A DNA stretch of 61,041 bases from an uncultured Clostridia bacterium (lineage in GTDB: Bacteria; Bacillota; Clostridia; Oscillospirales; Acutalibacteraceae): NCBI GenBank assembly GCA_947364045.1, contig CANARN010000006.1:1-61041 (forward strand). The letters are read 5' to 3'. The notes beneath the pieces are model-generated. The model did not search any database, had not been told where the DNA came from, and saw nothing but the letters and a program-made list of their open reading frames with translations. How positions within the stretch are numbered: the stretch's first letter is position 1; every line of letters begins with the position of its first letter. The position numbers and the translations under genes are program-made. Positions 1 through 8,304 of the stretch are shown in pieces.

Positions 1-19
1 CTTTTAATGCGTCAAACAT
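1..19 (-). CDS. start of an unidentified gene (partial, runs off the left edge)
   Basis: Six codons (MFDALK) are visible from an ATG at 19-17. A GGAGTG ribosome binding site lies just upstream, right after the TAG stop of the helicase-loader gene. It is probably the next gene of the same minus-strand operon. Too little is visible to name a product. Confidence 0.5.
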
Positions 20-30
20 CGAATCACTCC

Positions 31-1023
31 CTAATTACTGCTTTGTCTTATGTCTCTGCCTAAAAACTCCAGCGTTTCAAATGTGCCTACAATTCTTGAA
101 ACTATGCTCTCGTGATATTTGTCGCGAAGCTCGTCAGGCGAAAGATTCGTACTGATAACAGTCGGTAGACTTTTGCATATCCTTGTATTGATTATCGTAT
201 ATAAAGCGGAGTTTGTAAAGGTTGTCGCAAATTCCATTCCTAAATCGTCTAAAATCAGCAAATCAGCGCCGCAAAGCAAGTCTAAAGTATAAGTATCATT
301 ACCTTTACTGAATTTTTCATACTCAATTTTCGCAAAGAAATTATTTACAGAGCCGTAAACTACATTATAGCCCTTTTTAATTACTTCGTTTGCTATTGAA
401 AGAGAAAGATGCGTTTTTCCGAGACCCGTTCTGCCGTAAAAAAGCAAATTCGCAGAATCGAGGTCAAAGTTTCGGGAATATGAAACACACGTTTCAAAAA
501 TATATTTCATCTGCTCAAGAGTTTCCCTGTCATTTTTATAAAACGACAAATCAAAATCGTCAAATGAGGAAAGCTCCAACGGGGTTTGCATTGACATTTC
601 CTCAGATGCCAATTTTTTAAGAAGCTCTATATGGCAGGAGCAAAGCCTTGTACCATGGGATACGCCCTTTTTCTCATCCCGCTCCTCATAAAAGCCTGTA
701 TCACTGCACTTTTCACAGCCATAGTGAACATCAAGATAATCCGCCGGCAAACCCATAGCAGTCAAAATATCCTTTTTTTCTTTATTGAGAGCCACATTAT
801 CTTTTTTCAGTTTTTTGAGTAATTTTTCCGCATCCTCAGGTGAAGAGGCAAAAGCTTTTACAAGTTTAATACCTGTTTCAGACAGCTTTTCATCAATATA
901 TTTCAAATCAGGGCATTTTTCGTAAAGCTCTTCGCAACGTGCTTCAGCCTTTTTTTCGGCATCGGCGCGCCGTTTTTTAATTTCAGTCAGTGCCTTTTCG
1001 TAAATTTCTTTTGAATACGCCAC
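31..1023 (-). CDS. DnaC/DnaI-type replicative helicase loader (AAA+ ATPase)
   Basis: 330 residues. The N-terminal half is helical and charged, followed by a zinc-binding cluster (Cys103, Cys106, Cys128, Cys130) like that of DnaI. The C-terminal half is an AAA+ ATPase: Walker A GRTGLGKT at 197-204, Walker B LLILDDLG at 255-262, a sensor-I-like ISTN near 290, and an arginine-finger-like SRI near 309. The family loads the replicative helicase DnaB/DnaC onto DNA at the origin or at restarted forks. It sits 2 bases after the DnaD-domain gene on the same strand, so the two are probably co-transcribed and act together in the primosome. The protein could be a paralogue rather than the main loader, but the DnaD neighbour favours the main one. 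Confidence 0.85.
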   Translation of the reverse strand: MAYSKEIYEKALTEIKKRRADAEKKAEARCEELYEKCPDLKYIDEKLSETGIKLVKAFASSPEDAEKLLKKLKKDNVALNKEKKDILTAMGLPADYLDVHYGCEKCSDTGFYEERDEKKGVSHGTRLCSCHIELLKKLASEEMSMQTPLELSSFDDFDLSFYKNDRETLEQMKYIFETCVSYSRNFDLDSANLLFYGRTGLGKTHLSLSIANEVIKKGYNVVYGSVNNFFAKIEYEKFSKGNDTYTLDLLCGADLLILDDLGMEFATTFTNSALYTIINTRICKSLPTVISTNLSPDELRDKYHESIVSRIVGTFETLEFLGRDIRQSSN

Positions 1024-1025
1024 TT

Positions 1026-2036
1026 TTATGCCCTCCTCGTTCTTTTCTTATTTTTCATATTTCCTATATCTCTGGTTCTGTCTCTGGATTTTTCTTTTAC
1101 CAGCTCAATGTCAAATGATGTTTCCTTTTTCTGCTTCTGCTTTTTCTTTTGCTCAAAAGCACTTGACGGCGCCGCTTCTATTTCCTTTACAGTGTGAACT
1201 CCCGCTTCGTGCCAGCCTTTCAGCACCTTGTCCATATACTGAAAATTTCTGTAATTAAGCGTGCCTGTTTCTTTTTCCGACTTCATTATACTGTGAGCTT
1301 TTGCAACGCACTCTGCGTCAAAGCCCCATAAAATCCATTTGCAAAGAAGCTCATACTGCGCAAACGTAGGCGATGAGTCTGCATTCCCAGTTAATTCGGC
1401 AAGCTCTGAAAACAGCTTTCTGCCCTTAGTTGCCCTGTGAATAAAATCGTTGGCGGCAGAGCAGTCCGTTATTCCGTTCTCAGACCAATACTTCGCAATT
1501 TTAAGCAATTCCTGCTGAGAGCAGGTGTCGGCATATTTTGCAAAATTCAAAAGCAGATTGGCAACATCCTGTGAAAGCCCGTAATAGTAAACAATATTAT
1601 AAAGCAAGCTCTGCATTGTATACCCATAGGTTTTTCCGAGGATTTGCTGCGCTTCGTTAAACAAATTTCTAAGCGAACGGCTCTTTTCAAGAGCCTTGTC
1701 AATTTCCTGCTGAGTCGGCTTTAAGAGCGGTACAATTTTCGGTACGGAAACCTCTTCTGCCGTTTCTTTACTGTCTTTTTCCGAAGCTGTTAAATCCAAA
1801 GTCGTTTTTTCCGAAACAATCAGCCCTGCGTCTGCCCAAAAATCCGCACATTCAGCGGCAGCGTCGGCGGAAAGCCCTGTTTTTTCGGCTAATCCGTTAT
1901 CATCAATACCGGGATTTCGCAAAATACAAAGTATTACCTTCAGCTGTTCTCCCGTACAGCGCGTCAGCATTTCGTCCGCTATCTTTGCCGGAACGGAAAA
2001 GGATGACGCTAAATATTTCACATCCGCCGAATACAC
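1026..2036 (-). CDS. DnaD-domain primosome protein
   Basis: 336 residues from a GTG start at 2036, chosen because GGAGG lies 7 bases upstream; a longer frame from a TTG at 2057 would place this ribosome binding site inside the gene. The N-terminal ~100 residues look like a winged-helix DnaD/DnaB2 oligomerisation domain. A DnaD-like helical domain follows, with YGLSQDVANLLLNFAKY near 160-180 and a second copy-like stretch (FNRxxQYMDKVLKGW type) near 270-290. The tail is basic, rich in Lys and Arg, and probably binds DNA. Family members remodel DNA and recruit the helicase loader, which is the next gene. Confidence 0.8.
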   Translation of the reverse strand: MYSADVKYLASSFSVPAKIADEMLTRCTGEQLKVILCILRNPGIDDNGLAEKTGLSADAAAECADFWADAGLIVSEKTTLDLTASEKDSKETAEEVSVPKIVPLLKPTQQEIDKALEKSRSLRNLFNEAQQILGKTYGYTMQSLLYNIVYYYGLSQDVANLLLNFAKYADTCSQQELLKIAKYWSENGITDCSAANDFIHRATKGRKLFSELAELTGNADSSPTFAQYELLCKWILWGFDAECVAKAHSIMKSEKETGTLNYRNFQYMDKVLKGWHEAGVHTVKEIEAAPSSAFEQKKKQKQKKETSFDIELVKEKSRDRTRDIGNMKNKKRTRRA

Positions 2037-2146
2037 ACTCTCACCTCCGAAAATCAAGTAATAATAAATTATTTTATCACATAAAGGATTTAATTAAAAG
2101 AGTTTTGGGGAAAATATTTTTTACAGCTGTGCGTTCGCTCTTTCTA

Positions 2147-2175
2147 TTGACAATAACTATTTAAAAATATATACT
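2147..2175 (+). promoter_or_regulatory. sigma-A promoter of the aldose epimerase gene
   Basis: TTGACA at 2147-2152 and TATACT at 2170-2175 are separated by 17 bases, with the start codon about 34 bases beyond. Near-consensus housekeeping promoter. Confidence 0.75.
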
Positions 2176-2208
2176 TAATTATACAGGAAAAATTAAGGAG
2201 TGTTAATT

Positions 2209-3249
2209 ATGAGCGTTACTAAAACTGTATTCGGCGAAACAAAAAACGGTGAAAGAGTCGACTCTTTTCTTATTGAAAATAAAAACGGCGTAAAAATTAA
2301 CTGCATTACCTTCGGCGCGGCGCTTCAAGCGGCTTATATTAAAGACAAAGACGGCAAGGAAATTGACGTTTTGGTTGGCTTTGACGATATGGACGGCTTT
2401 GAGAACCGCCATGACTATCAAGGTCTTGTTGTAGGTCCTGTTGCAAACAGAATTTCAGCAGGCGGAATAACAATTGACGGCAAAAAAATTCCCGTTACAA
2501 AAACGCACGGCGAAGTGTGCCTGCACAGCAACGGCGATTTTGCAACTGCTGTTTGGAACGCAGTAATCACAGATACCTCTTCCGTTGAGTTTTCTTATTT
2601 AAGCCCCGACGGCAAGGAAGGCTTTCCGGGAAATACTCTTACAAAGGTAAAATATACGCTTACAGATGACAATGAAATTAAAATTGAATACGACGCTGTT
2701 TCCGATAAAAAAACAGCTCTTAACATTACAAACCACGCTTATTTTAATCTTAAGGGCGTAGACAGCGGAGATATTCTTGACCATACGCTTTACATCAACG
2801 CGGACGCATTCACCCCTATGGGCGACGGACTTATGCCGACGGGCGAAATCCGCAGCGTAACAGGCACTCCCTTTGACTTCAGAGAGCCGAAGCAAATCGG
2901 CAGAGATATAACCGTTGACGATGAACAGTTACGGGCCGGCAACGGCTATGACCACAACTTTGCCCTCAACGATTATGACGGAAAAGTACGCCTTATCGCT
3001 ACAGCAGTTGCGCCGAACGGTGTAAAGCTTGACTGCTTTACAGATATGCCGGGCGTTCAGCTTTATGTTGGCAATTTCCTTGAAGGAAAGCTCGGAAAAC
3101 AGGGCAAGCCGATGGATTTCAGAACAGGCTTTTGCCTTGAAACTCAGTATTTTCCCAATGCTTCAAATATCCCTGAGTTTAAAAATTATGTTTTTGATGC
3201 AAACGAGCATTTCATTTCAACTACAATATATAAGCTTTCGCTGATTTAA
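2209..3249 (+). CDS. galM: aldose 1-epimerase (galactose mutarotase)
   Basis: 346 residues from the ATG at 2209, preceded by AAGGAG 8 bases upstream; a frame from GTG 2200 would overlap that site. Family features are visible: GPVANRISAG near 85, the NHAYFNL motif (catalytic His) near 180, GxGYDHNF near 248, and a late acidic residue in FCLETQYFPNA that fits the catalytic Glu. The enzyme interconverts alpha and beta anomers of sugars such as galactose and glucose in the cytoplasm. It stands alone behind its own promoter. Confidence 0.9.
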   Translation: MSVTKTVFGETKNGERVDSFLIENKNGVKINCITFGAALQAAYIKDKDGKEIDVLVGFDDMDGFENRHDYQGLVVGPVANRISAGGITIDGKKIPVTKTHGEVCLHSNGDFATAVWNAVITDTSSVEFSYLSPDGKEGFPGNTLTKVKYTLTDDNEIKIEYDAVSDKKTALNITNHAYFNLKGVDSGDILDHTLYINADAFTPMGDGLMPTGEIRSVTGTPFDFREPKQIGRDITVDDEQLRAGNGYDHNFALNDYDGKVRLIATAVAPNGVKLDCFTDMPGVQLYVGNFLEGKLGKQGKPMDFRTGFCLETQYFPNASNIPEFKNYVFDANEHFISTTIYKLSLI

Positions 3250-3350
3250 CGGTTTTATTATTTTTTCTCTTTCCCGTAACACAAATTCACCTTTCACATA
3301 AGATGTATTGAAGGTTACGAACATACTGCCTTTGGGAAGGAGGAAACATA

Positions 3351-3530
3351 ATGTCAAATTTCTTTGGAAATAACTCGTTGTTAATCCTCATTATCATCAT
3401 TATTCTTCTTTCTGATGGTAATTGCGGCTGCAACAACTGCTGCACACCTTGCTGCAATCCTTGCAACAATCGCAGAAATAACTGCGGCTGTGACTGCGGC
3501 TGTGATTGTGACTGCGGCTGTGGCTGCTAA
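3351..3530 (+). CDS. 59-residue cysteine-rich small protein
   Basis: ATG at 3351 follows an excellent AAGGAGG site; the gene ends with TAA at 3528-3530, just before a terminator. Residues 10-20 are a run of Leu and Ile (a likely short membrane or hydrophobic segment). From residue 25 to the end the protein holds 15 cysteines, first as CC pairs (CGCNNCC, PCCNPC), then as a strict alternation of Cys with Gly or Asp. This layout is seen in small clostridial proteins sometimes annotated as chorion-like high-cysteine proteins and in small sporulation proteins; the function is unknown. Possible roles are metal binding or a cross-linked coat or envelope component, but neither is shown. The alternating Cys tail is coded by a repetitive TGCGGCTGTGAC-type stretch. 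Confidence 0.8.
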   Translation: MSNFFGNNSLLILIIIIILLSDGNCGCNNCCTPCCNPCNNRRNNCGCDCGCDCDCGCGC

Positions 3531-3552
3531 TCACAAGAATTTCAAAAAAGCG

Positions 3553-3581
3553 GGCGGGTGAAAATCCCGCCTGTGTTTTTT
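3553..3581 (+). terminator. intrinsic terminator after the cysteine-rich gene
   Basis: GGCGGG at 3553-3558 pairs with CCCGCC at 3566-3571, followed by TGTGTTTTTT. Confidence 0.8.
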
Positions 3582-3600
3582 AGGAGTATATTTTAAAAAT

Positions 3601-4848
3601 ATGGAATTTTACGAAATAAATAACAAGCCTGAAAAAGCCTTGCTTCTGTCAGTTGACACCGGCGAATTTGATGCTGAAAGCTCAATTGCGGAGCTTGCGC
3701 TGTTAGCGGAGAGCGCAGGCGCTGAAGTTGTAGGTGAAATTCTGCAAAAAAGAGAAGCGCCGAACGGAGCATCGTATATCGGCGCAGGAAAGCTTGCCGA
3801 AGCAGAGCTTTATTGCAGCAATCAAAATGTTGATGTGATTATCTGTGATGCAGAGCTTACCCCCTCGCAGATAAGAAATATTGAAAATCACACTAACGTC
3901 AGGGTTATTGACCGCACTCAGCTTATTCTTGACATTTTTGCTCTGAGAGCTAAAAGCCGAGAGGGCAAATTGCAGGTGGAGCTTGCACAGCTTAAATATG
4001 CTCTTCCGCGTCTTTCGGGCAAGGGCAAGGAAATGTCAAGACTCGGCGGCGGCATAGGCACAAGAGGACCGGGCGAAAGCAAATTGGAAAGCGACCGCCG
4101 TCACATTATGAGACGAATCAACGCCCTTTCGGCAGAGCTTCGGGAAATTGACCGCAGAAGAGGCTACCTTCGGGCAAGGCGAGAGAAAAACCGTGTAACG
4201 ACAGTCGCGCTTGTCGGGTACACAAATGCAGGTAAATCCACACTTATGAACGCATTGACAGATGCCGGAGTATTAGCTCAGGACAAGCTGTTCGCAACTC
4301 TTGACCCTACCTCACGAAAGCTTACTCTTCCTGACGGGAGGGCAGTAATGCTTATTGACACAGTAGGCTTTGTCAGCCGTCTGCCCCATGACCTTGTAAG
4401 TGCATTTAAATCGACTCTTGAGGAAGCGGCATTGGCAGATGTTATTTTAAACGTATGCGACGCTTCAGACCCGCATTGCTCCGAGCAAGCGGAAATTACA
4501 ACTGAAATACTTAAAGAGCTTGGGCAAAACGGCGACAATATTATAACCGTACTCAATAAGTGCGACAAAGCGGGCGATGTTTATAACCTTATTCCTTTCG
4601 GAAAGACTGTAATGATAAGCGCACTGCATCAGGTAAATTTCGATATGCTGCTCTCTGCCGTTGCAGACTGTCTAAAGGAAAAATGCACACGTGTTAAAAT
4701 GCTTATTCCCTTTTCCAAAGGCGCAATTTTAAATGATATACGAAGCAACGGAAAAATATATACAGAGGAATATACCGCTGACGGCACCAAAATTGATGCA
4801 GTAATGCCCGTCTCGCTTGCCGAAAAATATAAGGAATATATCCAATAA
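3601..4848 (+). CDS. hflX: ribosome-associated GTPase HflX
   Basis: 415 residues. The N-terminal HflX domain spans about 1-195 and includes the glycine-rich GGGIGTRGPGESKLE near 145-160. The G domain follows: P-loop GYTNAGKST near 206-214, switch II DTVGF near 255, and NKCD near 318. HflX binds the 50S subunit and splits stalled or stress-damaged 70S ribosomes; it can also act as an RNA helicase. The only Shine-Dalgarno candidate (AGGAG at 3582-3586) is 14 bases from the ATG, rather far, so the start is likely but not certain. The GNAT gene begins 2 bases after the stop and is probably translated from the same message. Confidence 0.92.
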   Translation: MEFYEINNKPEKALLLSVDTGEFDAESSIAELALLAESAGAEVVGEILQKREAPNGASYIGAGKLAEAELYCSNQNVDVIICDAELTPSQIRNIENHTNVRVIDRTQLILDIFALRAKSREGKLQVELAQLKYALPRLSGKGKEMSRLGGGIGTRGPGESKLESDRRHIMRRINALSAELREIDRRRGYLRARREKNRVTTVALVGYTNAGKSTLMNALTDAGVLAQDKLFATLDPTSRKLTLPDGRAVMLIDTVGFVSRLPHDLVSAFKSTLEEAALADVILNVCDASDPHCSEQAEITTEILKELGQNGDNIITVLNKCDKAGDVYNLIPFGKTVMISALHQVNFDMLLSAVADCLKEKCTRVKMLIPFSKGAILNDIRSNGKIYTEEYTADGTKIDAVMPVSLAEKYKEYIQ

Positions 4849-4850
4849 AT

Positions 4851-5294
4851 ATGGAAATATTACGAATTGACAAAAATAAAAAGCAGTTTATTTCACTTCT
4901 GCTTTTGGCTGACGAACAGGAAAATATGATTGACCGCTACCTTGAAAAAGGTGTTATGTACGTTTTGAATGACAGCGGAGTAAAAGCCGAATGTGTCGTT
5001 ACTGATGAAGGAAACGGCGTTCTTGAAATTAAGAATATTGCCGTTGCCCCTGAAGCGCAAAGAAAAGGCTACGGTAAAGCCTTGATTGACTTTTTGATTA
5101 AGGAATATTCAGGCAGTTTCTCTGTTTTACGGGTCGGAACGGGCGACAGCCCTTTAACTGTGCCGTTCTATGAAAAATGCGGATTTGTCCGCTCACATAT
5201 CATTAAGGATTTTTTCACCGACAATTATGAACATCCGATTTATGAGTGCGGTGTTCGGCTTCAAGATATGATTTATCTTCAAAGAGAAATATAG
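4851..5294 (+). CDS. GNAT-family N-acetyltransferase
   Basis: 147 residues with the acetyl-CoA-binding signature VAPEAQRKGYGKALIDFL near 65-82 and a PFYEKCGF motif near 103-110 typical of GNAT folds. It lies 2 bases downstream of hflX. The substrate cannot be told from the sequence. A strong hairpin ends the unit. Confidence 0.8.
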   Translation: MEILRIDKNKKQFISLLLLADEQENMIDRYLEKGVMYVLNDSGVKAECVVTDEGNGVLEIKNIAVAPEAQRKGYGKALIDFLIKEYSGSFSVLRVGTGDSPLTVPFYEKCGFVRSHIIKDFFTDNYEHPIYECGVRLQDMIYLQREI

Positions 5295-5303
5295 ATATGT
5301 TTA

Positions 5304-5342
5304 AAATAAGCGGCAAAGCTTTACACTCTGCCGCTTATTTTA
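5304..5342 (+). terminator. terminator of the hflX-GNAT unit
   Basis: AAATAAGCGGCA at 5304-5315 pairs with TGCCGCTTATTT at 5329-5340; A and T runs on both sides could make it work in both directions, also serving the minus-strand remnant that ends at 5347. Confidence 0.75.
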
Positions 5343-5346
5343 TCTT

Positions 5347-5543
5347 TTAATCTTCGTTTCTCTTCTTAATAAATGCAACTGCGCCGAATGTACCCGCCGC
5401 GACAACCACCAAAACTGCCGTTATAATTCCGCTTCGTGTATCGGTATTCGGTATATTCGGTTTAACATTATTTCCGCTGTTATCGGAATTATCGCAGATT
5501 TCATAATTTCGCTTTTTGAGATTTCTGTCTTCTTTTCAGCCAA
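5347..5543 (-). pseudogene. remnant of a surface-protein gene with a sorting-signal-like tail
   Basis: A minus-strand frame of 62 codons (5535-5347) encodes an Asn/Asp-rich linker, a NIPNTDTRSG motif, about 20 hydrophobic residues and a KKRNED tail. This is the layout of a cell-wall sorting or membrane anchor at a protein's C-terminus. It has no start codon or signal peptide of its own and is closed upstream by a TGA at 5538-5536. A ribosome binding site (AGGAGTG) and a TTG codon at 5543 exist in another frame (MAEKKTEISKSEI...), so a start and an end from one gene may have been joined by an internal deletion with a frame change. The tail resembles that of the 981-residue surface protein at 54618-57563 (SIPNTTSGK plus membrane segment plus KKDDEE). 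Confidence 0.5.
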
Positions 5544-5662
5544 ATCTTTTCACTCCTAACGTAGTCAGTATTCTATCACATCAAAACTGTTTTTTCAATA
5601 TTCATATTTCTAATTTCACGCTTTCAATGCTAAAAAACTGTTAAAAGAATCTATACTTAATA

Positions 5663-5711
5663 TTACAAAAAAATAAAATATACGGGGCGGATTGCACACA
5701 ACCGTCCCGTA
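5663..5711 (-). terminator. terminator after the FRG-domain gene
   Basis: Read on the minus strand, TACGGGACGG (5711-5702) pairs with CCGCCCCGTA (5690-5681) and is followed by a T-rich tract (5680-5663). The rest of 5544-5795 holds no gene that I can support. Confidence 0.7.
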
Positions 5712-5795
5712 ATTCTTAATAATCAACAATATTGAATTTCCTTACCGATTCCATTTTATAAAACCGCTCAGAATAAAAAAATACAGCACGTAAAA

Positions 5796-6746
5796 TCAGC
5801 CCTTTACAGCCTCCGAAATATCCAAAAGGCATTGGTAACGGTACTGCGGAGCCTTGTCCTGCAACAGTTTTTGCAGCTTGGGACAAACCGCTTTATCTAT
5901 CACATATTTTTTAATAACAAAGCTTTGACGCACTGCCTTGGTGAAATATGCCGTATCCATAAGGCAAAAATCATTTAACAGTAAAAACACGCCCTGTTGA
6001 TATTTCATTAAATCGTTAGTGGGAATGTTCACAAGCTTTGCCGTGGGTGAAACGCCGTTCAAAAGCGATTCAAGCGTTTTTTGAGCCGACAAAAGCGGAT
6101 TTCCGATCTCATCGCTCGATTTTCGCCGTGAAGCAAGCAGCTTTAAAAATTCCTCTTTCGATTCCGCACGCACAATACCCACATTGTACCTCGAAAGCCA
6201 CTCGTTAACTTCATTTTCATCGGTCGTTGTGTCATCGTCACCGATGTCGAATGCAGTGTAAATCACAATATCGTCAGCAAATTCCGTACGTCCCTTCATT
6301 GCAAAAGACATCGCGACGTAAAGACTTGCCGAAAAATCAATAAAAGGGCTTACATCAAGGTAATGCTGTGCAAAAGCGAGCATTTTATATTGATTTTCAG
6401 GGTCGGGCGCGCCGTACAGCGTGGTGTAAACATCGGTAAATGCTTTTTTGCCGGTATAAAAATCGAACAAAGCTTTTGCGTCTATATGGGTGTAAAGTTC
6501 ATCACTTGAAAGTGCCTCCTGCCTTAAAAAAGTCGGCAAAAGACGGCGTGACGGCGAACAGATGCGCTCCCCTCGGTAAAACACCCCCGATGAGCGCAAA
6601 AACGGCGTAAGCAGTTCTTTTTCAAAATCGTCAAAAGAGTCAATCCGTATCTGAGTTACATCATAGCTTACATCAAACGCATCCTGCAGCTTTGTGCGCA
6701 AACGGCGGTGCATACCGTACTTTTTACCTTCTGAAAAATCCATCAT
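5796..6746 (-). CDS. FRG-domain protein
   Basis: 316 residues. The FRG domain spans about residues 20-230: FYRGERI near 58 (the F-R-G motif), a PTFLRQE-type arginine motif near 70, AQHYLDVSPFIDFSASLYVAMSFA-like region near 125-150, in which the family usually has QHYG...LDWT. FRG proteins are of unknown biochemical function; the domain is common in phage-like and defence-associated loci. TGAGGT lies 5 bases before the first of two tandem ATGs (6746 and 6743). It stands alone between two terminators. No partner gene for a toxin-antitoxin or defence system is adjacent. Confidence 0.8.
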   Translation of the reverse strand: MMDFSEGKKYGMHRRLRTKLQDAFDVSYDVTQIRIDSFDDFEKELLTPFLRSSGVFYRGERICSPSRRLLPTFLRQEALSSDELYTHIDAKALFDFYTGKKAFTDVYTTLYGAPDPENQYKMLAFAQHYLDVSPFIDFSASLYVAMSFAMKGRTEFADDIVIYTAFDIGDDDTTTDENEVNEWLSRYNVGIVRAESKEEFLKLLASRRKSSDEIGNPLLSAQKTLESLLNGVSPTAKLVNIPTNDLMKYQQGVFLLLNDFCLMDTAYFTKAVRQSFVIKKYVIDKAVCPKLQKLLQDKAPQYRYQCLLDISEAVKG

Positions 6747-6837
6747 AATACCTCATAAAACGTATTGCAAAATATTGTTTTCCTGTCTAAATGCTATCAC
6801 AAATCGACAAAAAAGTAAACCGAAATGCTGAAAAAGC

Positions 6838-6878
6838 AAACTCTGCCGTACCAGAAAGACAGATACAGCAGAGTTTTA
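6838..6878 (-). terminator. terminator of the phosphoribosyltransferase gene
   Basis: On the minus strand AAACTCTGC pairs with GCAGAGTTT across a loop of about 20 bases, followed by GCTTTTTC. Confidence 0.6.
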
Positions 6879-6898
6879 TAATAAATTTCAATATATTA

Positions 6899-7540
6899 TC
6901 AAAGCTGTGAACAGCCGAAGGAATTTACAAGCGCGTTGATTTTCTCGCCGTTTTTGCACATCGGGCAGTCGTGTGCCAAAGTCGTTTTGTACCCGGGCAA
7001 ATCGTTGGGATTGAATGCAGAATTGACCTCCAAGCCTTCAATCTCTTTAACCGTTGCAAAAATTGAAGCAATGCCTATGGGGTGTCCGCCGTAATAATTT
7101 ACCGATTCAACCGCCGATTTAACGGTAAAGCCCGTTGCAACCGACGCCGCGACAATAAGAACGAATTTGCCGTTAATCATCGGGGCTGTATTGTCACGGA
7201 AGAAAAGCTGACTGCCTGAATTATGCTCGGGAGTAAGAATATAAATCTCATTACTGCTGTTAATGTTCATATATCCTGCTTTTGTAAGCTCGCTTGCAAG
7301 GCACGCCGCAATAACCTCCATACCGTCAAGACACAAAATTGTGTCAATCATGGTGGTGTGCTTATATTTCTTGGCAAGCACCTTTGCCACCGCCCTTGCC
7401 TGATTCAAATTTGCCTTGTTTTTTGCAATGTCAATATAATAATTTGAATGACCGTGAGCTGTTGCGTAATGACCCTTGTAAATTTCAAGCTTTAACTGAG
7501 GGTCGCTCGTTGTGATTTCAACCTTTTCGCCTAATGCCAT
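6899..7540 (-). CDS. orotate-phosphoribosyltransferase-like protein
   Basis: 213 residues from the ATG at 7540, with CAGGAG about 8 bases upstream; an upstream in-frame TTG would overlap that site. The type I phosphoribosyltransferase core is visible: the PRPP-binding loop region VLIVAASVATGFTVKSA near 127-143, which departs from the usual DD/ED-TTG pattern, and a flexible-loop-like stretch before it. The tail has a CPMCKNG Cys pair and a third Cys near the end. The family transfers phosphoribosyl groups to nucleobases. The lack of the usual acidic pair before the PRPP loop makes orotate activity uncertain; it could be a regulatory or diverged member. Monocistronic. Confidence 0.65.
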   Translation of the reverse strand: MALGEKVEITTSDPQLKLEIYKGHYATAHGHSNYYIDIAKNKANLNQARAVAKVLAKKYKHTTMIDTILCLDGMEVIAACLASELTKAGYMNINSSNEIYILTPEHNSGSQLFFRDNTAPMINGKFVLIVAASVATGFTVKSAVESVNYYGGHPIGIASIFATVKEIEGLEVNSAFNPNDLPGYKTTLAHDCPMCKNGEKINALVNSFGCSQL

Positions 7541-7559
7541 AAAAATCAACTCCTGTTTT

Positions 7560-7886
7560 TCTTTTATTATATTTATTTTCGTTTGAAATAAGTTTATGTA
7601 ATTATTTTATTATAAAAAGTTTGCGTTATGTTAAAATTCGTCCATCTTTGCCGGTATGCCGTAAGGCAGAGGAAAAGGGACATATAAATCCTTTAAAATA
7701 AATGGCTACATTTATTTTAGCATAAATGCAAATAAATAACAATATAAATTTAAAATCAGATATATTATTTTTGTGTTGTCAATTATTAAATTTTCAGAAA
7801 AAGCATTTTTCCCTTTTAAATTAACTCTGCTTTTCCGATTTATAAAATTCGCTTTTGAAAATTCAAATATAATTTTTCAAAAAGGG
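7560..7886. other. AT-rich intergenic region with one small hairpin
   Basis: No gene can be supported here. The only structure seen is a symmetric stem AAAATAAATG/CATTTATTTT at 7695-7718 with a 4-base loop. Confidence 0.5.
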
Positions 7887-7915
7887 TTGACAAATCAGAT
7901 AAAATATCGTATTAT
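7887..7915 (+). promoter_or_regulatory. sigma-A promoter of the initiator tRNA
   Basis: TTGACA at 7887-7892, a 17-base spacer and TATTAT at 7910-7915. The tRNA begins 33 bases after the -10 box. Confidence 0.8.
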
Positions 7916-7947
7916 TATAAGGCACTCTTCGAGTGGCAAGTAAATAT

Positions 7948-8023
<76 letters not shown>

Positions 8024-8026
8024 CTG

Positions 8027-8069
8027 AAAAGTCTTGAAATCGTTAGGTTTTAAGGCTTTTTTATTTTTT
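8027..8069 (+). terminator. terminator after the initiator tRNA
   Basis: AAAAGTCTT (8027-8035) pairs with AAGGCTTTT (8052-8060) with one G-T pair, followed by TTATTTTTT. Confidence 0.7.
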
Positions 8070-8130
8070 ACTATATTTTAAATACAACCCATTTCTAACG
8101 GTTTTTCTAACACAATTACAAAAAAATCCT

Positions 8131-8187
8131 GCAGGGTTATGAGCCTGCGGAGAAAATACAAAACCGTTGGTTCAAATCCTCATTATG
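8131..8187 (+). pseudogene. scrambled tRNA-fMet-like fragment
   Basis: GGGTTATGAGCC at 8134-8145 is the exact reverse complement of the fMet anticodon arm core (GGCTCATAACCC), while CGTTGGTTCAAATCCT at 8165-8180 is a direct copy of the fMet T arm with one change. No acceptor or D arm is present, and the anticodon-like hairpin has an 8-base loop, so this is not a working tRNA. It looks like debris from duplication and partial inversion of the neighbouring tRNA. Confidence 0.45.
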
Positions 8188-8304
8188 CCTTGTAAAAATC
8201 CTCTATTTTATATCATTACGCTGAAAAAAGTTTTATCTTCAGACTTAAAGGATTTCATTTTCTATTTTACGCAAAGTGTAAAACCTTCCAAGGAGAAATA
8301 ACTA

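Noticed and set aside
8131-8187. Second tRNA gene
   Set aside because: No acceptor or D arm, and the anticodon-like loop has 8 bases in an inverted copy.
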